DNA of 64,000 bases, from the NCBI GenBank assembly GCA_963678705.1, contig OY783217.1, positions 3,720,001 through 3,784,000 on the forward strand. The letters are read 5' to 3'. Made by a program: the position numbers and the translations under genes. The stretch comes from Panorpa germanica (taxonomy: Eukaryota; Arthropoda; Insecta; Mecoptera; Panorpidae). Below the pieces are notes generated by a model. It was not told the origin of the DNA. It was given only the letters and a program-made list of their open reading frames with translations, and did not search any database. Below are positions 51,801 to 61,589 of this stretch, piece by piece (position 1 is the first letter of the stretch; the number at the start of each line of letters is the position of its first letter).

Positions 51801-54800
51801 TTAAAATAGCGTTGATGTCACAGAGCACAACTAATTAGTACTCGATTTTATCTTTCTCTGTTTATAGCTTTCATAAATCAAAACTATGTATGTTAGACAC
51901 TGACATGCATCACTTTTACACTCTTTGCAATAGAAAAATTGATTGTGATAACCAATTATGAATATACAGTACAGTTTTATAAAAATTAAAACATATTTCA
52001 CAACCCTACTATAAAATTCTGACTATGAAAAAAACCTCTTTAAATTATTTTAGTAAAGAGCCCCCAAAAAGCCTAATACGGGTCTGCTAACAAGTACAGT
52101 TGTACTACTCACTAAGTACTTAACATCATGTATGATCCTTGCATACATTGTTACCTCAGCTTAACTTAATTGCACTTTGCATTTCAGATACACCGGTAGC
52201 GTATACACAATATCGATTGGCAGCGCAAGCCAGAAGGGTACGTTCCCTTGGTACGGAGAACAATGCCCTTCAACCCTCGCTGTAACATACTCCTCAGGCG
52301 CATATGAAGATCAAATGATTGTAAGTTGCAGCTTTGTAAAATAATAGCTACCCTTGTGACAGAATTTTTTGTTAACAAAACATGTTTATTATTCTTTTAA
52401 AAATAATATGTAAGTAATCCTTAATCGATACCGCACGTGAAGCCATGTGATTTTTTTGGGTGTACCGACTTGAATGGTAAATGTATCCCCTCTACTGACA
52501 AAATACCATAATATTTAATCTTGGAAGGAGAAAAGGAGTAACATAACATTAAAAGTGTTTAAAAGGTGTGGCAAACGGAGTGCGAGATATTTACTACACT
52601 GTGCGCTGTAAATTATGGTTGATTTTTCCTCCACTCCTAGAAGTGTGTGATGCAAGTCTTTATAGGCCCTCAACTGGAGAAGTTTGCGCAGAAATTGCAT
52701 CTGCACGAGTACAAGAAAGCTGGAACTTAAGGTTAGAGGTGGGGGAGAAACATCTCAAACCAATATCATCACTGAAGCGTGTTCCTCCGGAAAGAAAATG
52801 AATTATGGAAGTGAATCAAACACTGTTCACCATTGGCATGAGGAGTGCAACGTCTACGGAAAATACCCTCATTCGCATACCACATGTCGTAAACGAACAG
52901 ATGCTATTTAAAAAAATATATTTGGACACATTATCCCCTACTGATTTTATATACGTAATGTTGTATAACGATTCCTAGAACTGTCTTAATATTTTTCTTC
53001 ATAGGAAATTTTGTTTTCTCGTCATATTATTGTACCATAAAATAAACTTAAATTTTGTAAAATATTTACCCTTAGGCAACAACAGATTTAAGAAACAGGT
53101 GTACAATAAAACATACCGGCACATCAGCATCCGCGCCTCTAGCGGCAGGAATTATCGCCCTAGCTTTGGAAGTAAAGTAAGTATAAGTATATACTCTTAA
53201 GGGCCATTCCCACCTACTTAATGTTATTTTCAACCTAACATATAAGTTGTACCTTGTGAGAAATATAAAGAATAAAAATAATTTACATTAAATAATGTAT
53301 ATTACTGACGCACTACGCATGCAAACTAGAACATTCAAAATAAAATCTAGAGCCAGAACAGAAGATGGGAATGGAGCTTTACGTAGATTATTTTTTATGT
53401 TGGTACATTTTAATGTTAAAAATTGAAATGTTATTTTACTTTTTTTTAAATAAGATGAGATACTAAAATATTCAACTATAAATAATTCTTTGTGAGTTTA
53501 CGTATACGTACACGTGTATAAATTAATAAAATTTTATATTTTATTCTTTGTAGTCCCAATTTAACCTGGAGGGATGTTCAACATTTAATAGTATGGACCT
53601 CGGAGTATACACCCCTAATGGTAATTATGTAAAATACATTATATAAATATTTATTTTATACAAATATAAATACATATTGGAAATTCACACTGGTAATGCA
53701 AAGTCGTTATGCCAGAGTATCCCAGTTTCGATATATTTATGTTCAAATTTAAATGGTAAATATTTTCTAATGTCTAATTAAGTTAAACCACTTTATTAAC
53801 TTTAATTTAATCGTTTTTTAACTAAAACAAACATAAATTGGATCTTTATTGGAAACATCTGGGTTTATTTATTTAGAATGAACTCATTTTCAAGCTCACA
53901 TATATGTATATATATAATAAGTTATAATACGCCCAAGTTAGTATAACTTTTGATACTTTAAAGTTAAATCTTCTTTTGGTTTCAAAATATAATACACTTT
54001 CTAAGAACAGGTCTTCCGTAATTATTAGGGATCTGAATTTTATACACAAGTATTACTTTGTAACATTTGTTGTGAAACGAATAACAAAAACAAGTATAAA
54101 AGATTAATAAAGTTATATTCAAATACAAAGCTTCTCAGAGAAAATTTGAGGCACGCGGTATCTGAATTTTTTTAATACTTTAATTTACTAACGGTAAAAA
54201 TATGGTCTAGTCCTTAGAAGTAGGTACAATTGATTTTCGTAAGTCATTTTTACAATCCTGACTCTACAATCTATTTTTACAAACATGTTTTGTTTTAGGA
54301 CAACAATGGATGGGTCATCAACCGTGCTGGATTTCAATACAACATTAGATTTGGATTCGGGTTAATGAATGCTGACTCTATTGTGATTGAAGCAGAGAAA
54401 TGGGCCTCTGTTCCTGAGAAAAACATTTGTGAGATTCAATCTAATCCCATGTTAGTAAGTTATTACAACACTTTACTTCCACCAGCGCTTATTAAGGGAC
54501 GATCTTTTTGTCGTCAGCGCAGTTACCAGTCTCGAGTTAGCAATCTGACCGACACAGACTGCTAATTTCTTTACCCACTAGTGTCGATCAGACTGCTAAG
54601 TTTACTGATTTTTTAACACACTGCTTTGAAGCTAAATCTTCTATTTTTTAAATGTTTATTACGAGTATTTTCTGATAACTTAACTTAATAAAAATAATTT
54701 TTTAGATTGAAGAAAACATTAATTCATGGACAAAGCACTCTTTTGACGTTCAGTTCCTCAGGTTGCAATACTGCAACAAATACGGAAATAGGAGCCCCTG

Positions 54801-57621
54801 TTAACTTTGTAGAACATATCGAAGTTCGGGCAAATATAAAATACACAAGACGAGGAGACTTGGAAATATATTTGACTTCTCCCGGAGGTAACCTACAATC
54901 CCTTTTAATTACGTATACCAATATTGATTTATAAGTAATAATTTATAGCAAAACTTTCACAAGTTATAAAAACAAAAACTTATACTCGTATATTAATAAA
55001 ATTCTGCTTCTATTTGTTCCATTATTCCCGAATCGTTGAAGGAACGAATGTTCAACTTCTGGGACCTCGCAAACTGGACGATTCCCGTCGTGGTTTTACG
55101 GGGTGGCACTTTATGTCAGTGGCTACGTGGGGAGAGAGCTCGATAGGGAATTGGGAGCTGCAGATTGAAGACATGGTAACTTAGATAAATGACTTACCAG
55201 ATACATACATATAAACGTAATAAATCTTGAAGTATTTTATAAAATATTCAAGGACGACTGGAATAAAACCACGCAGTTATTAATAATCTATAACAGTTCA
55301 CTCAGAGAGAAGAAAAGACAAGTTATCTCTAATTTCCTTCCATTTTCCATTATCTCCCCTAAAACACTCTCTCTACGTTACTTTGTATTCTTGTATTTCA
55401 GGAAACTAAACTTGACGTTTGATATATATATTCTGATGTTACATATACATACGTATATGTACTTTATATAATGGTAAATTTTTGAATAAACCTTTTAACA
55501 AAGGAGAATATAAAAGCTCTGACGTCACTGGAAGAGTTTTCTGTACGTGACTCAACGTGATTTGATGTTAATCTGAAAATGAAACTGATCCACTTTCATT
55601 AACCATTTTAACGCCATAAAAGATGAAACAGGAAAGCGAATTATAATTTTTACTTATTCATAAATGCGTGAAGTGTTACACTTTCAATTTTATGATAACA
55701 TAATTGTGTGTTGATACGAAATTTTAGCTTGTAATAATAAGTTTTTCCATAATGCGTGTATATTTATCAAACTAACTTCTAGCTGTATGTACGACGGTAG
55801 TCTGAGAAGTTTCCTACTTAACACTGAATTAAATTTTTTTTGTTAAATTCAGTTTTATTTCTCCACATAGTCTCTTGTAATGCTATACATTTTTCCAAGC
55901 GAATTTCACGCTGATCTGTTCTAGAACAGAGAGGATAAACAGTTGAAACCAAGTACAAATTCAACCCAAGTTTAATTCAGTTCGAAGTCATCAAAGAGAT
56001 TTGTTTTGTAAAGAAACAATAGTTACTTGAGTTGGAAAATAGTGGTTACGATGAGATGACGAAGTTAAAAGTAAATCTTACCGTTGCTTCTAACTTTTCA
56101 AAGTATTATCTCAAAGTTTTTTATTTTGTAAGTAAATATACTGTAAATAAGTTTCAGAATTCCGGATGTGTAAATACAAAATATATCCTTCCTAACAAAC
56201 TTAGAATATATTATGGTAGTTGAACTACATAACTGTTAGCCATGTACAGGTTAACTTCGATTATACGAACTAAGATGTAACAGGGATGGTTCAGATTATC
56301 AATTCAATCGGATTTACTTAGATTTATATGCGTTACCTCTACTAGTTATCCAGTGTGTATCCAGTGATCCACTTTCTCTTAATTTAATTGGAAATTTGTC
56401 AACAATTAAGGATTATGAAAGCTAGTATTGTCGAATTTATCTTATAATTAATAATAACATCATTTGATGTATTTTGTTGATGATTTGTATGGCTTCTTAC
56501 GTGTAAATATTTTTTTAGCCATACTTTACCTTATATAAGTAGGCTACATTATTGAACTATATTTTTGCCTACGCCATTAGGCCCTCCGCACACGATGCGA
56601 ATAATTGCAAATCTTAGCCCCGGATCTACCCGAAGCGAATGTGATTACAACTGTTGTTAGTAAGAGATCGAGATAAGAGATAAAACACGAGAAAGGCACA
56701 CGAGTCGGCTGATTGCAAACTAAATGCGAAACGAAGTTTTCAACGAAAACGAGCACGAGCCGTGTATCGTGACTCTATAGAATTTTTAACAATAGCAAAA
56801 CAGGGGATTCTTTTGTGTTATATTTGATTGTATGCATATATTTAAATACTTTTCGTAAACATCTCTGTTGATGATGTCATCATGAAACCAACAGCGCCCT
56901 GCGATCGAGAAATATAGTCGCTGAATATATGCTCAAAACCAGTTTAAAATCAGTGTAGTTACGTTCGTGCCGTGTGTTTTATCTCATTCGTAAACACGTT
57001 CGTTCTTTTACTAACAACACAGTTGTAATGACATTTGGTTCGGGCAGATTCGGGGCTAAGGTTCGCAACCAGTCGTATCGTGTGCTGACGTCTCTGTCTA
57101 ACTTATGTCGTGTAAACTCAAATCTATAATTTAAGTAACTTCAGCGTTTAGTGACTGTATGTTGAATTACTTTCAATAATAAACATTTTGAAATGTGACT
57201 TTTTCAGATTGGTTCTCCTACAAACAAAGGAGAATTAGGTAATTTTACTTTAATTCTTCATGGAACGGAAATAAAACCATTGTACCTTAATGATGGCCCA
57301 AGGCGCTACAACGACCATTACATTCGAAGAACGGGAGACACACACCAAACAAGCACTAAAGGGAACCGCTCTCACCCATCAACAAAATCTTCTACAACAT
57401 TAAATGAAAACAAGCTGGATGACAAAGGGCTCTTTAGTGCCCTGAAATCTTCTGTCTATCCTCTGAGCTCCGCAACATATAAAAAACGGAATGAGATTTT
57501 ACAGTCGATATTTCTAAATGAAATTCAGAAATTAAATAATGAACTTTATGAAGTAGGAAGACCACGCGAAGATCCTGCAAAGCATAAAGAGCCACCACTT
57601 AGTTTTCTGTCGGATTATTAA
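33690..57621 (+). CDS. PC1/3-type proprotein convertase (14 exons)
   Basis: Predicted 732-residue serine endoprotease that cleaves prohormones and other precursors after basic residues in the secretory pathway. Joined exons: 33690-33833, 49031-49132, 49243-49452, 49595-49741, 50428-50590, 50929-51101, 51200-51279, 52188-52320, 53076-53176, 53554-53620, 54299-54454, 54713-54887, 55042-55175, 57208-57621. All introns are GT-AG and the frame is open throughout. Order: signal peptide about 1-17; prodomain to REKR at 94-97 or 125-128; subtilisin domain with Asp187, His227, oxyanion Asn328 and Ser401; P domain with RRGD at 538-541; hydrophilic tail with a helical segment. The retained oxyanion Asn excludes PC2. 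[17 protein letters not shown] and FMSVATWGE follow PCSK1 more closely than furin, and no transmembrane segment follows the P domain. The length resembles vertebrate PC1/3 (about 750). Oddities: a second REKR, Lys224 in the S2 position, and a nested nuclease gene in intron 1. AATAAA lies at 57,813. Confidence 0.88.
34577..35498. mobile_element. piggyBac-like non-autonomous element (922 bp)
   Basis: The ends GGGGTTAGCACACCTT and AAGGTGTGCTAACCCC are perfect 16-bp inverted repeats, flanked on both sides by TTAA (34,573-34,576 and 35,499-35,502). TTAA duplication is the piggyBac hallmark. No transposase can be read inside. It lies in intron 1 of the convertase gene. Confidence 0.82.
36295..36917. 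mobile_element. 623-bp MITE, copy 1
   Basis: The ends GGGCTTGTGTCCT and AGGACACAAGCCC are inverted. The whole unit matches, in reverse orientation, the element at 59.9-60.5 kb (shared features include a TGCCAACCTTACAGCTCATA block and CAATTGTTGATTG near one end). The open frame at 36,461-36,652 is part of the repeat, not a gene. It lies in intron 1 of the convertase gene. Confidence 0.75.
36918..42115. other. Intron 1 sequence without recognisable exons
   Basis: AT-rich. A CpG-containing patch at about 37,130-37,390 (with TTACGTCACG, a CRE-like site) could be regulatory. The 124-codon open frame at 39,704-40,078 has no recognisable domain and biased Ser/Tyr/Leu content. ATTGGGACACCCTGTATA at about 38,045 resembles a common arthropod transposon terminus. 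Confidence 0.5.
42116..42179 (+). CDS. Nuclease exon 1: signal peptide
   Basis: Residues 1-21 and the first base of codon 22. The ATG begins a short hydrophobic leader; the donor ACAG|GTAAGT is consensus. It contains nothing but the leader. Confidence 0.75.
42116..46471 (+). CDS. Secreted DNA/RNA non-specific endonuclease (insect dsRNase type), nested in convertase intron 1
   Basis: Predicted 406-residue nuclease of the Serratia-nuclease (NUC) superfamily, hydrolysing DNA and RNA, in insects notably extracellular dsRNA. Exons: 42116-42179, 43244-43438, 44431-44706, 45786-46471, with introns of 1,064, 992 and 1,079 bases, all GT-AG and phase 1. Residues 1-21 form a signal peptide ([20 protein letters not shown]). 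The N-terminal part (about 22-178) carries [10 protein letters not shown] and [20 protein letters not shown], as in insect dsRNases. The catalytic core contains RGHLAP (His236, general base) and [12 protein letters not shown] (Asn266, metal ligand), followed by Glu275. The length is as expected for the family. It shares its strand with the surrounding convertase gene and lies wholly in that gene's first intron. AATAAA overlaps the region just after the stop (46,474). A decayed copy follows 0.9 kb downstream. The second donor (AAAA|GTGAGA) is the least certain join. Confidence 0.88.
43244..43438 (+). CDS. Nuclease exon 2
   Basis: Residues 22-86. It opens with [12 protein letters not shown] after TTGTTTCAG. 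The donor chosen, AAAA|GTGAGA, joins in frame to exon 3 ([13 protein letters not shown]). Using the earlier AGC|GTAACT would break the frame. Confidence 0.7.
43742..43988. mobile_element. 247-bp TIR element in nuclease intron 2
   Basis: The left end TGAGGCGTCCAGAAACAAAG pairs with the right end (complement TGAGGCATCTAAATGCAAAG), continuing through GGATGTAA.TGACAAA-type sequence for about 35 bases with several mismatches. There is no coding capacity. The superfamily is unknown and the target duplication unclear. Confidence 0.6.
44431..44706 (+). CDS. Nuclease exon 3
   Basis: Residues 87-178. It carries the pre-catalytic module ([40 protein letters not shown]). The acceptor is TGATTTCAG and the donor CGCTT|GTAAGT. 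Confidence 0.85.
45220..45295 (+). repeat. Dispersed repeat, family R1, partial copy
   Basis: AATATAGCGCTGATC and a following GACACAGCATTTTGGCGTC block match the 3' part of the copy at 58,571-58,760. Confidence 0.35.
45566..45583 (+). repeat. (GA)n microsatellite
   Basis: A short GAGAGA run inside nuclease intron 3. Confidence 0.9.
45786..46471 (+). CDS. Nuclease exon 4: catalytic core and C-terminus
   Basis: Residues 179-406 and the stop. It contains both active-site motifs (RGHLAP at 234-239; NQGNW at 266-270) and the conserved [11 protein letters not shown] strand. The acceptor is TTGTTTCAG. No further exon is needed. Confidence 0.9.
46926..47345. other. Pyrimidine-rich tract
   Basis: A strongly C/T-biased + strand, resembling the tract at 10.4-10.8 kb that proves to be an antisense LINE remnant. 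Here the complement is broken by many stops and I cannot assign it. Open frames on the + strand are composition artefacts. Confidence 0.5.
47365..48145 (+). pseudogene. Decayed second copy of the nuclease gene
   Basis: Two blocks are collinear with exons 3 and 4 of the intact gene. Block 1 (about 47,375-47,530) reads [13 protein letters not shown]... then [20 protein letters not shown] and ends in a stop. Block 2 (about 47,665-48,030) reads [14 protein letters not shown], a stop, then [30 protein letters not shown], another stop, [20 protein letters not shown], and a stop at the PKW position. The catalytic RGH is replaced (NYLTPNQ), and exons 1 and 2 are absent. Divergence from the intact copy is high, so this is an old tandem duplicate that lost function, not an assembly artefact. 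Confidence 0.85.
48168..48193 (+). repeat. 26-base segment shared with 53,288-53,313
   Basis: TTAAATAATG(C/T)ATATTACTGACGCAC occurs here and in convertase intron 9, with one difference. It is possibly the end of a short mobile element; neither copy has an obvious partner end. Confidence 0.5.
48850..49010. other. Pyrimidine-rich tract before convertase exon 2
   Basis: C/T-biased. The complement has an open stretch reading [20 protein letters not shown], faintly like LINE ORF2 C-termini. It could be a LINE remnant or a long polypyrimidine region. Confidence 0.3.
49031..49132 (+). CDS. Convertase exon 2: prodomain middle
   Basis: Residues 49-82. [12 protein letters not shown] continues the prodomain. 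NKRS at 67-70 sits where relatives have the internal pH-sensing basic site. The acceptor is CTCGTTTCAG; phases are 0 and 0. Confidence 0.82.
49243..49452 (+). CDS. Convertase exon 3: prodomain end and mature N-terminus
   Basis: Residues 83-152. [15 protein letters not shown] matches the end of PC prodomains. A second REKR follows at 125-128, and then [14 protein letters not shown], the start of the catalytic domain. Confidence 0.9.
49595..49741 (+). CDS. Convertase exon 4: catalytic Asp
   Basis: Residues 153-201. ALPKLD-like [18 protein letters not shown] and VAILDDGLE, with catalytic Asp187. Confidence 0.95.
49910..49937 (+). mobile_element. Possible mariner end
   Basis: TTAGGTTGGTGCAAAATTAA in convertase intron 4 resembles the terminal repeat of cecropia-group mariners. 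No opposite end is visible, so this may be a solo remnant or chance. Confidence 0.25.
50428..50590 (+). CDS. Convertase exon 5: catalytic His
   Basis: Residues 202-255. [15 protein letters not shown] and [16 protein letters not shown], with catalytic His227. Phase 1 donor (GGAG|GTTGGT), a weaker donor than the others but required by frame. Confidence 0.92.
50929..51101 (+). CDS. Convertase exon 6: substrate pocket
   Basis: Residues 256-313. [20 protein letters not shown] carries S1 Asp291 and Asp297; S4 Glu269 is kept. [11 protein letters not shown] deviates from the usual I/VRMLDG.VTD. Confidence 0.95.
51200..51279 (+). CDS. Convertase exon 7: oxyanion Asn
   Basis: Residues 314-339. [14 protein letters not shown] includes Asn328. 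DNCNCDG follows, with S1 Asp339. Confidence 0.95.
52188..52320 (+). CDS. Convertase exon 8
   Basis: Residues 340-384. [14 protein letters not shown], then [18 protein letters not shown], conserved throughout convertases. Confidence 0.95.
52560..52912 (+). repeat. Repeat with coding-like fragment, copy 2
   Basis: It lies in convertase intron 8. Over 300 bases stay nearly open in two successive frames ([20 protein letters not shown], then [20 protein letters not shown]). The last 100 bases match the complement of about 31,005-31,105. GC is higher than in the surrounding intron. I do not recognise the protein; a frameshifted fragment of a mobile element is most likely, and an alternative exon less so. 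Confidence 0.5.
53076..53176 (+). CDS. Convertase exon 9: catalytic Ser
   Basis: Residues 385-417. [17 protein letters not shown] contains catalytic Ser401. The acceptor is TTACCCTTAG; phase 2 donor. Confidence 0.95.
53554..53620 (+). CDS. Convertase exon 10
   Basis: Residues 418-440. [20 protein letters not shown], the conserved end of the catalytic domain, with the PC1/3-like WTSEY rather than the furin QTS. Confidence 0.93.
54299..54454 (+). CDS. Convertase exon 11: domain junction
   Basis: Residues 441-492. [12 protein letters not shown] and [10 protein letters not shown] mark the catalytic-to-P-domain transition. The donor is TTA|GTAAGT. Confidence 0.9.
54713..54887 (+). CDS. Convertase exon 12: P domain
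   Basis: Residues 493-550. [20 protein letters not shown] includes the conserved RRGD. The frame requires the acceptor ATTGAAG|AAA; the stronger-looking TTTTTTAG seven bases upstream would shift frame. Confidence 0.82.
55042..55175 (+). CDS. Convertase exon 13: P domain
   Basis: Residues 551-595. [19 protein letters not shown] and [19 protein letters not shown] align well with PCSK1. Confidence 0.92.
55176..57207. other. Convertase intron 13
   Basis: The largest intron after intron 1. It contains MITE copy C (annotated separately). The open frame at 56,032-56,223 has no recognisable similarity. Confidence 0.7.
56580..57090. mobile_element. PIF/Harbinger-like MITE, copy C
   Basis: It begins GGCCCTCCGCACACGATGCG after TTA and is collinear with copies A and B to the right arm (GCAACCAGTCGTATCGTGTG), where the final bases have diverged, so the right end is approximate. 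It sits in intron 13 of the convertase gene. Confidence 0.78.
57208..57621 (+). CDS. Convertase exon 14: P-domain end and C-terminal tail
   Basis: Residues 596-732. [16 protein letters not shown] closes the P domain. The tail is Ser/Thr/Lys-rich and then forms a helix-prone stretch ([20 protein letters not shown]). There is no transmembrane span or Cys-rich domain, unlike furins. Confidence 0.9.
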   Translation: MGSPTNKGELGNFTLILHGTEIKPLYLNDGPRRYNDHYIRRTGDTHQTSTKGNRSHPSTKSSTTLNENKLDDKGLFSALKSSVYPLSSATYKKRNEILQSIFLNEIQKLNNELYEVGRPREDPAKHKEPPLSFLSDY

Positions 57622-57812
57622 AGAAAGCGTATTGTGATTATGTGCTTCTTTTCAGTTTAATTATTTTACTGTGTTTTCACCAAGTACAGCTAGAGGCTAT
57701 TTTGATATGAAAGTATTAATCTGACGTAAAATATCAAGTTTGATATTTTTGACAGAAACAATCTTCCTTCTAGCTTGTGGAAATACCACCACAGGAAATA
57801 ATATATGTTATA

Positions 57813-57818
57813 AATAAA
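57813..57818 (+). terminator. Convertase polyadenylation signal
   Basis: AATAAA, 192 bases after the stop codon, is the first canonical hexamer downstream. Confidence 0.6.
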
Positions 57819-57985
57819 AAAACAGCAATTTCCTCATTCCACAATATTTTCAGAGTTTTATTTATTTACCACGATCAAAACAAAATGCTAAAAAAAAGTT
57901 ATCTTATATTTAATGAAACTTTAAGATGGATTGTACATTCCCATTAAACCACAAATTACCGATTTATTTATTTATATATCGTTAC

Positions 57986-59880
<1,895 letters not shown>

Positions 59881-59881
59881 T

Positions 59882-60459
59882 GCTTGTGTCCTCATTTTTT
59901 AGTGATCGATTTTTCAATTGTTGATTGAAATTGATATTAATAAATATGTATTACCGTGTCTATTTTATTAAATATCTAAATGTTGACGGAGATATAGCAA
60001 TTAAAAATTTGAATTGTGGTTTTAGCGCTAGAAATGGTCAGCCATATTTGTATGACGTGAAATGCTGTGGTAATGTTTTGTAGCTGTTGGTAGTCAAATA
60101 ATCAAGTCAAGTCAAAGAATAATAAGTTTTTATTTTATTTAACCCTGTTACGGCAGACATAATATTGAAATTTTATTGTTCCTTGAAGTAGCTTTAAATA
60201 ATATTTGATATTTTGATATATAAATACATATAGCAGAGATTTATGAGCTGTAAGGTTGGCAGCGATATCACATGCATTTGGAATGTGTACAACGTTGAAT
60301 CGCTTTAATAATTAAAGAGACAAAGTGACTTTGTTAATTGTTAATATCTCTTAACATATAAGGAGTTATTAAAAAATAATTGAACATTTGAGGTTCTAGA
60401 AACCCACTTTAACAATATATAGTACACTTTTATAGAAATTAAGACATAGGACACAAGCC
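59882..60459. mobile_element. MITE, copy 2 (inverted relative of 36,295-36,917)
   Basis: It starts GCTTGTGTCCTCATTTTTTA and ends AGGACACAAGCC. Read in reverse it matches copy 1 along its length, with small insertions and deletions. It is non-coding. Confidence 0.75.
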
Positions 60460-60483
60460 TATTGATCTGATTTATTTATTTAG

Positions 60484-60660
60484 GCTTAGTCCTATCATCG
60501 ATGATCTGTTACTACGTTGGCTTTATTTATGGTGTCGTGCCTCATATATGTGCACTAAACCGACGCCTAATAAGTATTTACAGTTATGTCAGCGCATAAT
60601 CAATTTAACTTTCATAGCAACTAAACTCAGAAAATGTTCGAGTTCGAGAATTGAACCCGA
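60484..60660 (+). repeat. Dispersed repeat, family R1
   Basis: It directly follows the MITE copy 2. It contains TCCTATCATCGATGATCTGT, CCTCATATATGTGCAC and a GAATTGAACCCGAAC end that resembles a tRNA T-arm. Confidence 0.5.
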
Positions 60661-61589
60661 ACTTAATGTTTAAAAAATCGTTTTTTATATTTTAAATAAT
60701 GAAGAAAATTTGAAGTCGAAGATATGAATTTCCGCTAAAGACAAAACATAAAGTCATGTATTATTTAACGTAATACTTTTTACATAAAGTTGCGTTTATT
60801 TATCAAATATTAATATAATTACCACTCTTTTAATTATCTATTAGTACTATTTTAATTCAATTTTTAACATTAAATAATTATGCATAATAAAGATAGCATA
60901 CAAAAATAAAAAAATTGAATTAATTCAGTTGTACAAAATTCGTAAAAATGGGTGTCTACTGTAGGTTCTCATAATGGTGTATTCCCTTAAGTTATTTGTC
61001 ATATTTCTGGGTTAGATCTCGAATTATTCTTTCAGTCAAAGTTCTACCATTGAGAGCATTTCTATGTTATTCAAGTTTTTTAATATTTCACTGTGTTCAC
61101 GGTTGAATACTCGTACATCTACGTATAAAGTTACGTAATTGCCATCCATTAGTAATGTTTTATGTTGTGTGTAGGTTTATTTCGTTTTATATGTAAATAT
61201 ATGTTTTTAATTATAAACGAAAACATTTAGGAACAAATAGAAATTTATTCAAAACGCTAATTGATGTTGAAATTTTACATATTTTAAAAACAAGTCACTA
61301 GTAACGCTTTAATTAGCAAACAATTTTAGTTCGTAATCATTAGAACCTTTTGAAAATATAATTCGTTTTTCTTTTTATGTATACATATTATAAAGTACGC
61401 TTGCAGTTTTCTATAAATATTTTTACACTTCTTTACCACTTTTGTAATATCAAATCTTATGTGTTGTTTGGACATGTATCTGCTACATAACAGAAGTGGT
61501 AATTCATAGAAAGGAGTATTTTAAATATCGTATCTACGATATCGTATCTATCCACGATATCGTATTCCACATTCCTGCATCGTGTAAAG
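60661..61589. other. AT-rich non-coding stretch
   Basis: Nothing is recognised except a short tandem of CGATATCGTAT-like units at about 61,528-61,566. TTTTGAAA(A/T)TATAATTCG-like sequence at about 61,340-61,410 recurs at 63,060-63,140, so these two regions are partly duplicated. Confidence 0.5.

Noticed and set aside
33690-57621. Assignment of the convertase as PC2 (amontillado)
   Set aside because: PC2 has Asp at the oxyanion position; here it is Asn328 in WASGNGG, and the tail and P domain are closer to PC1/3.
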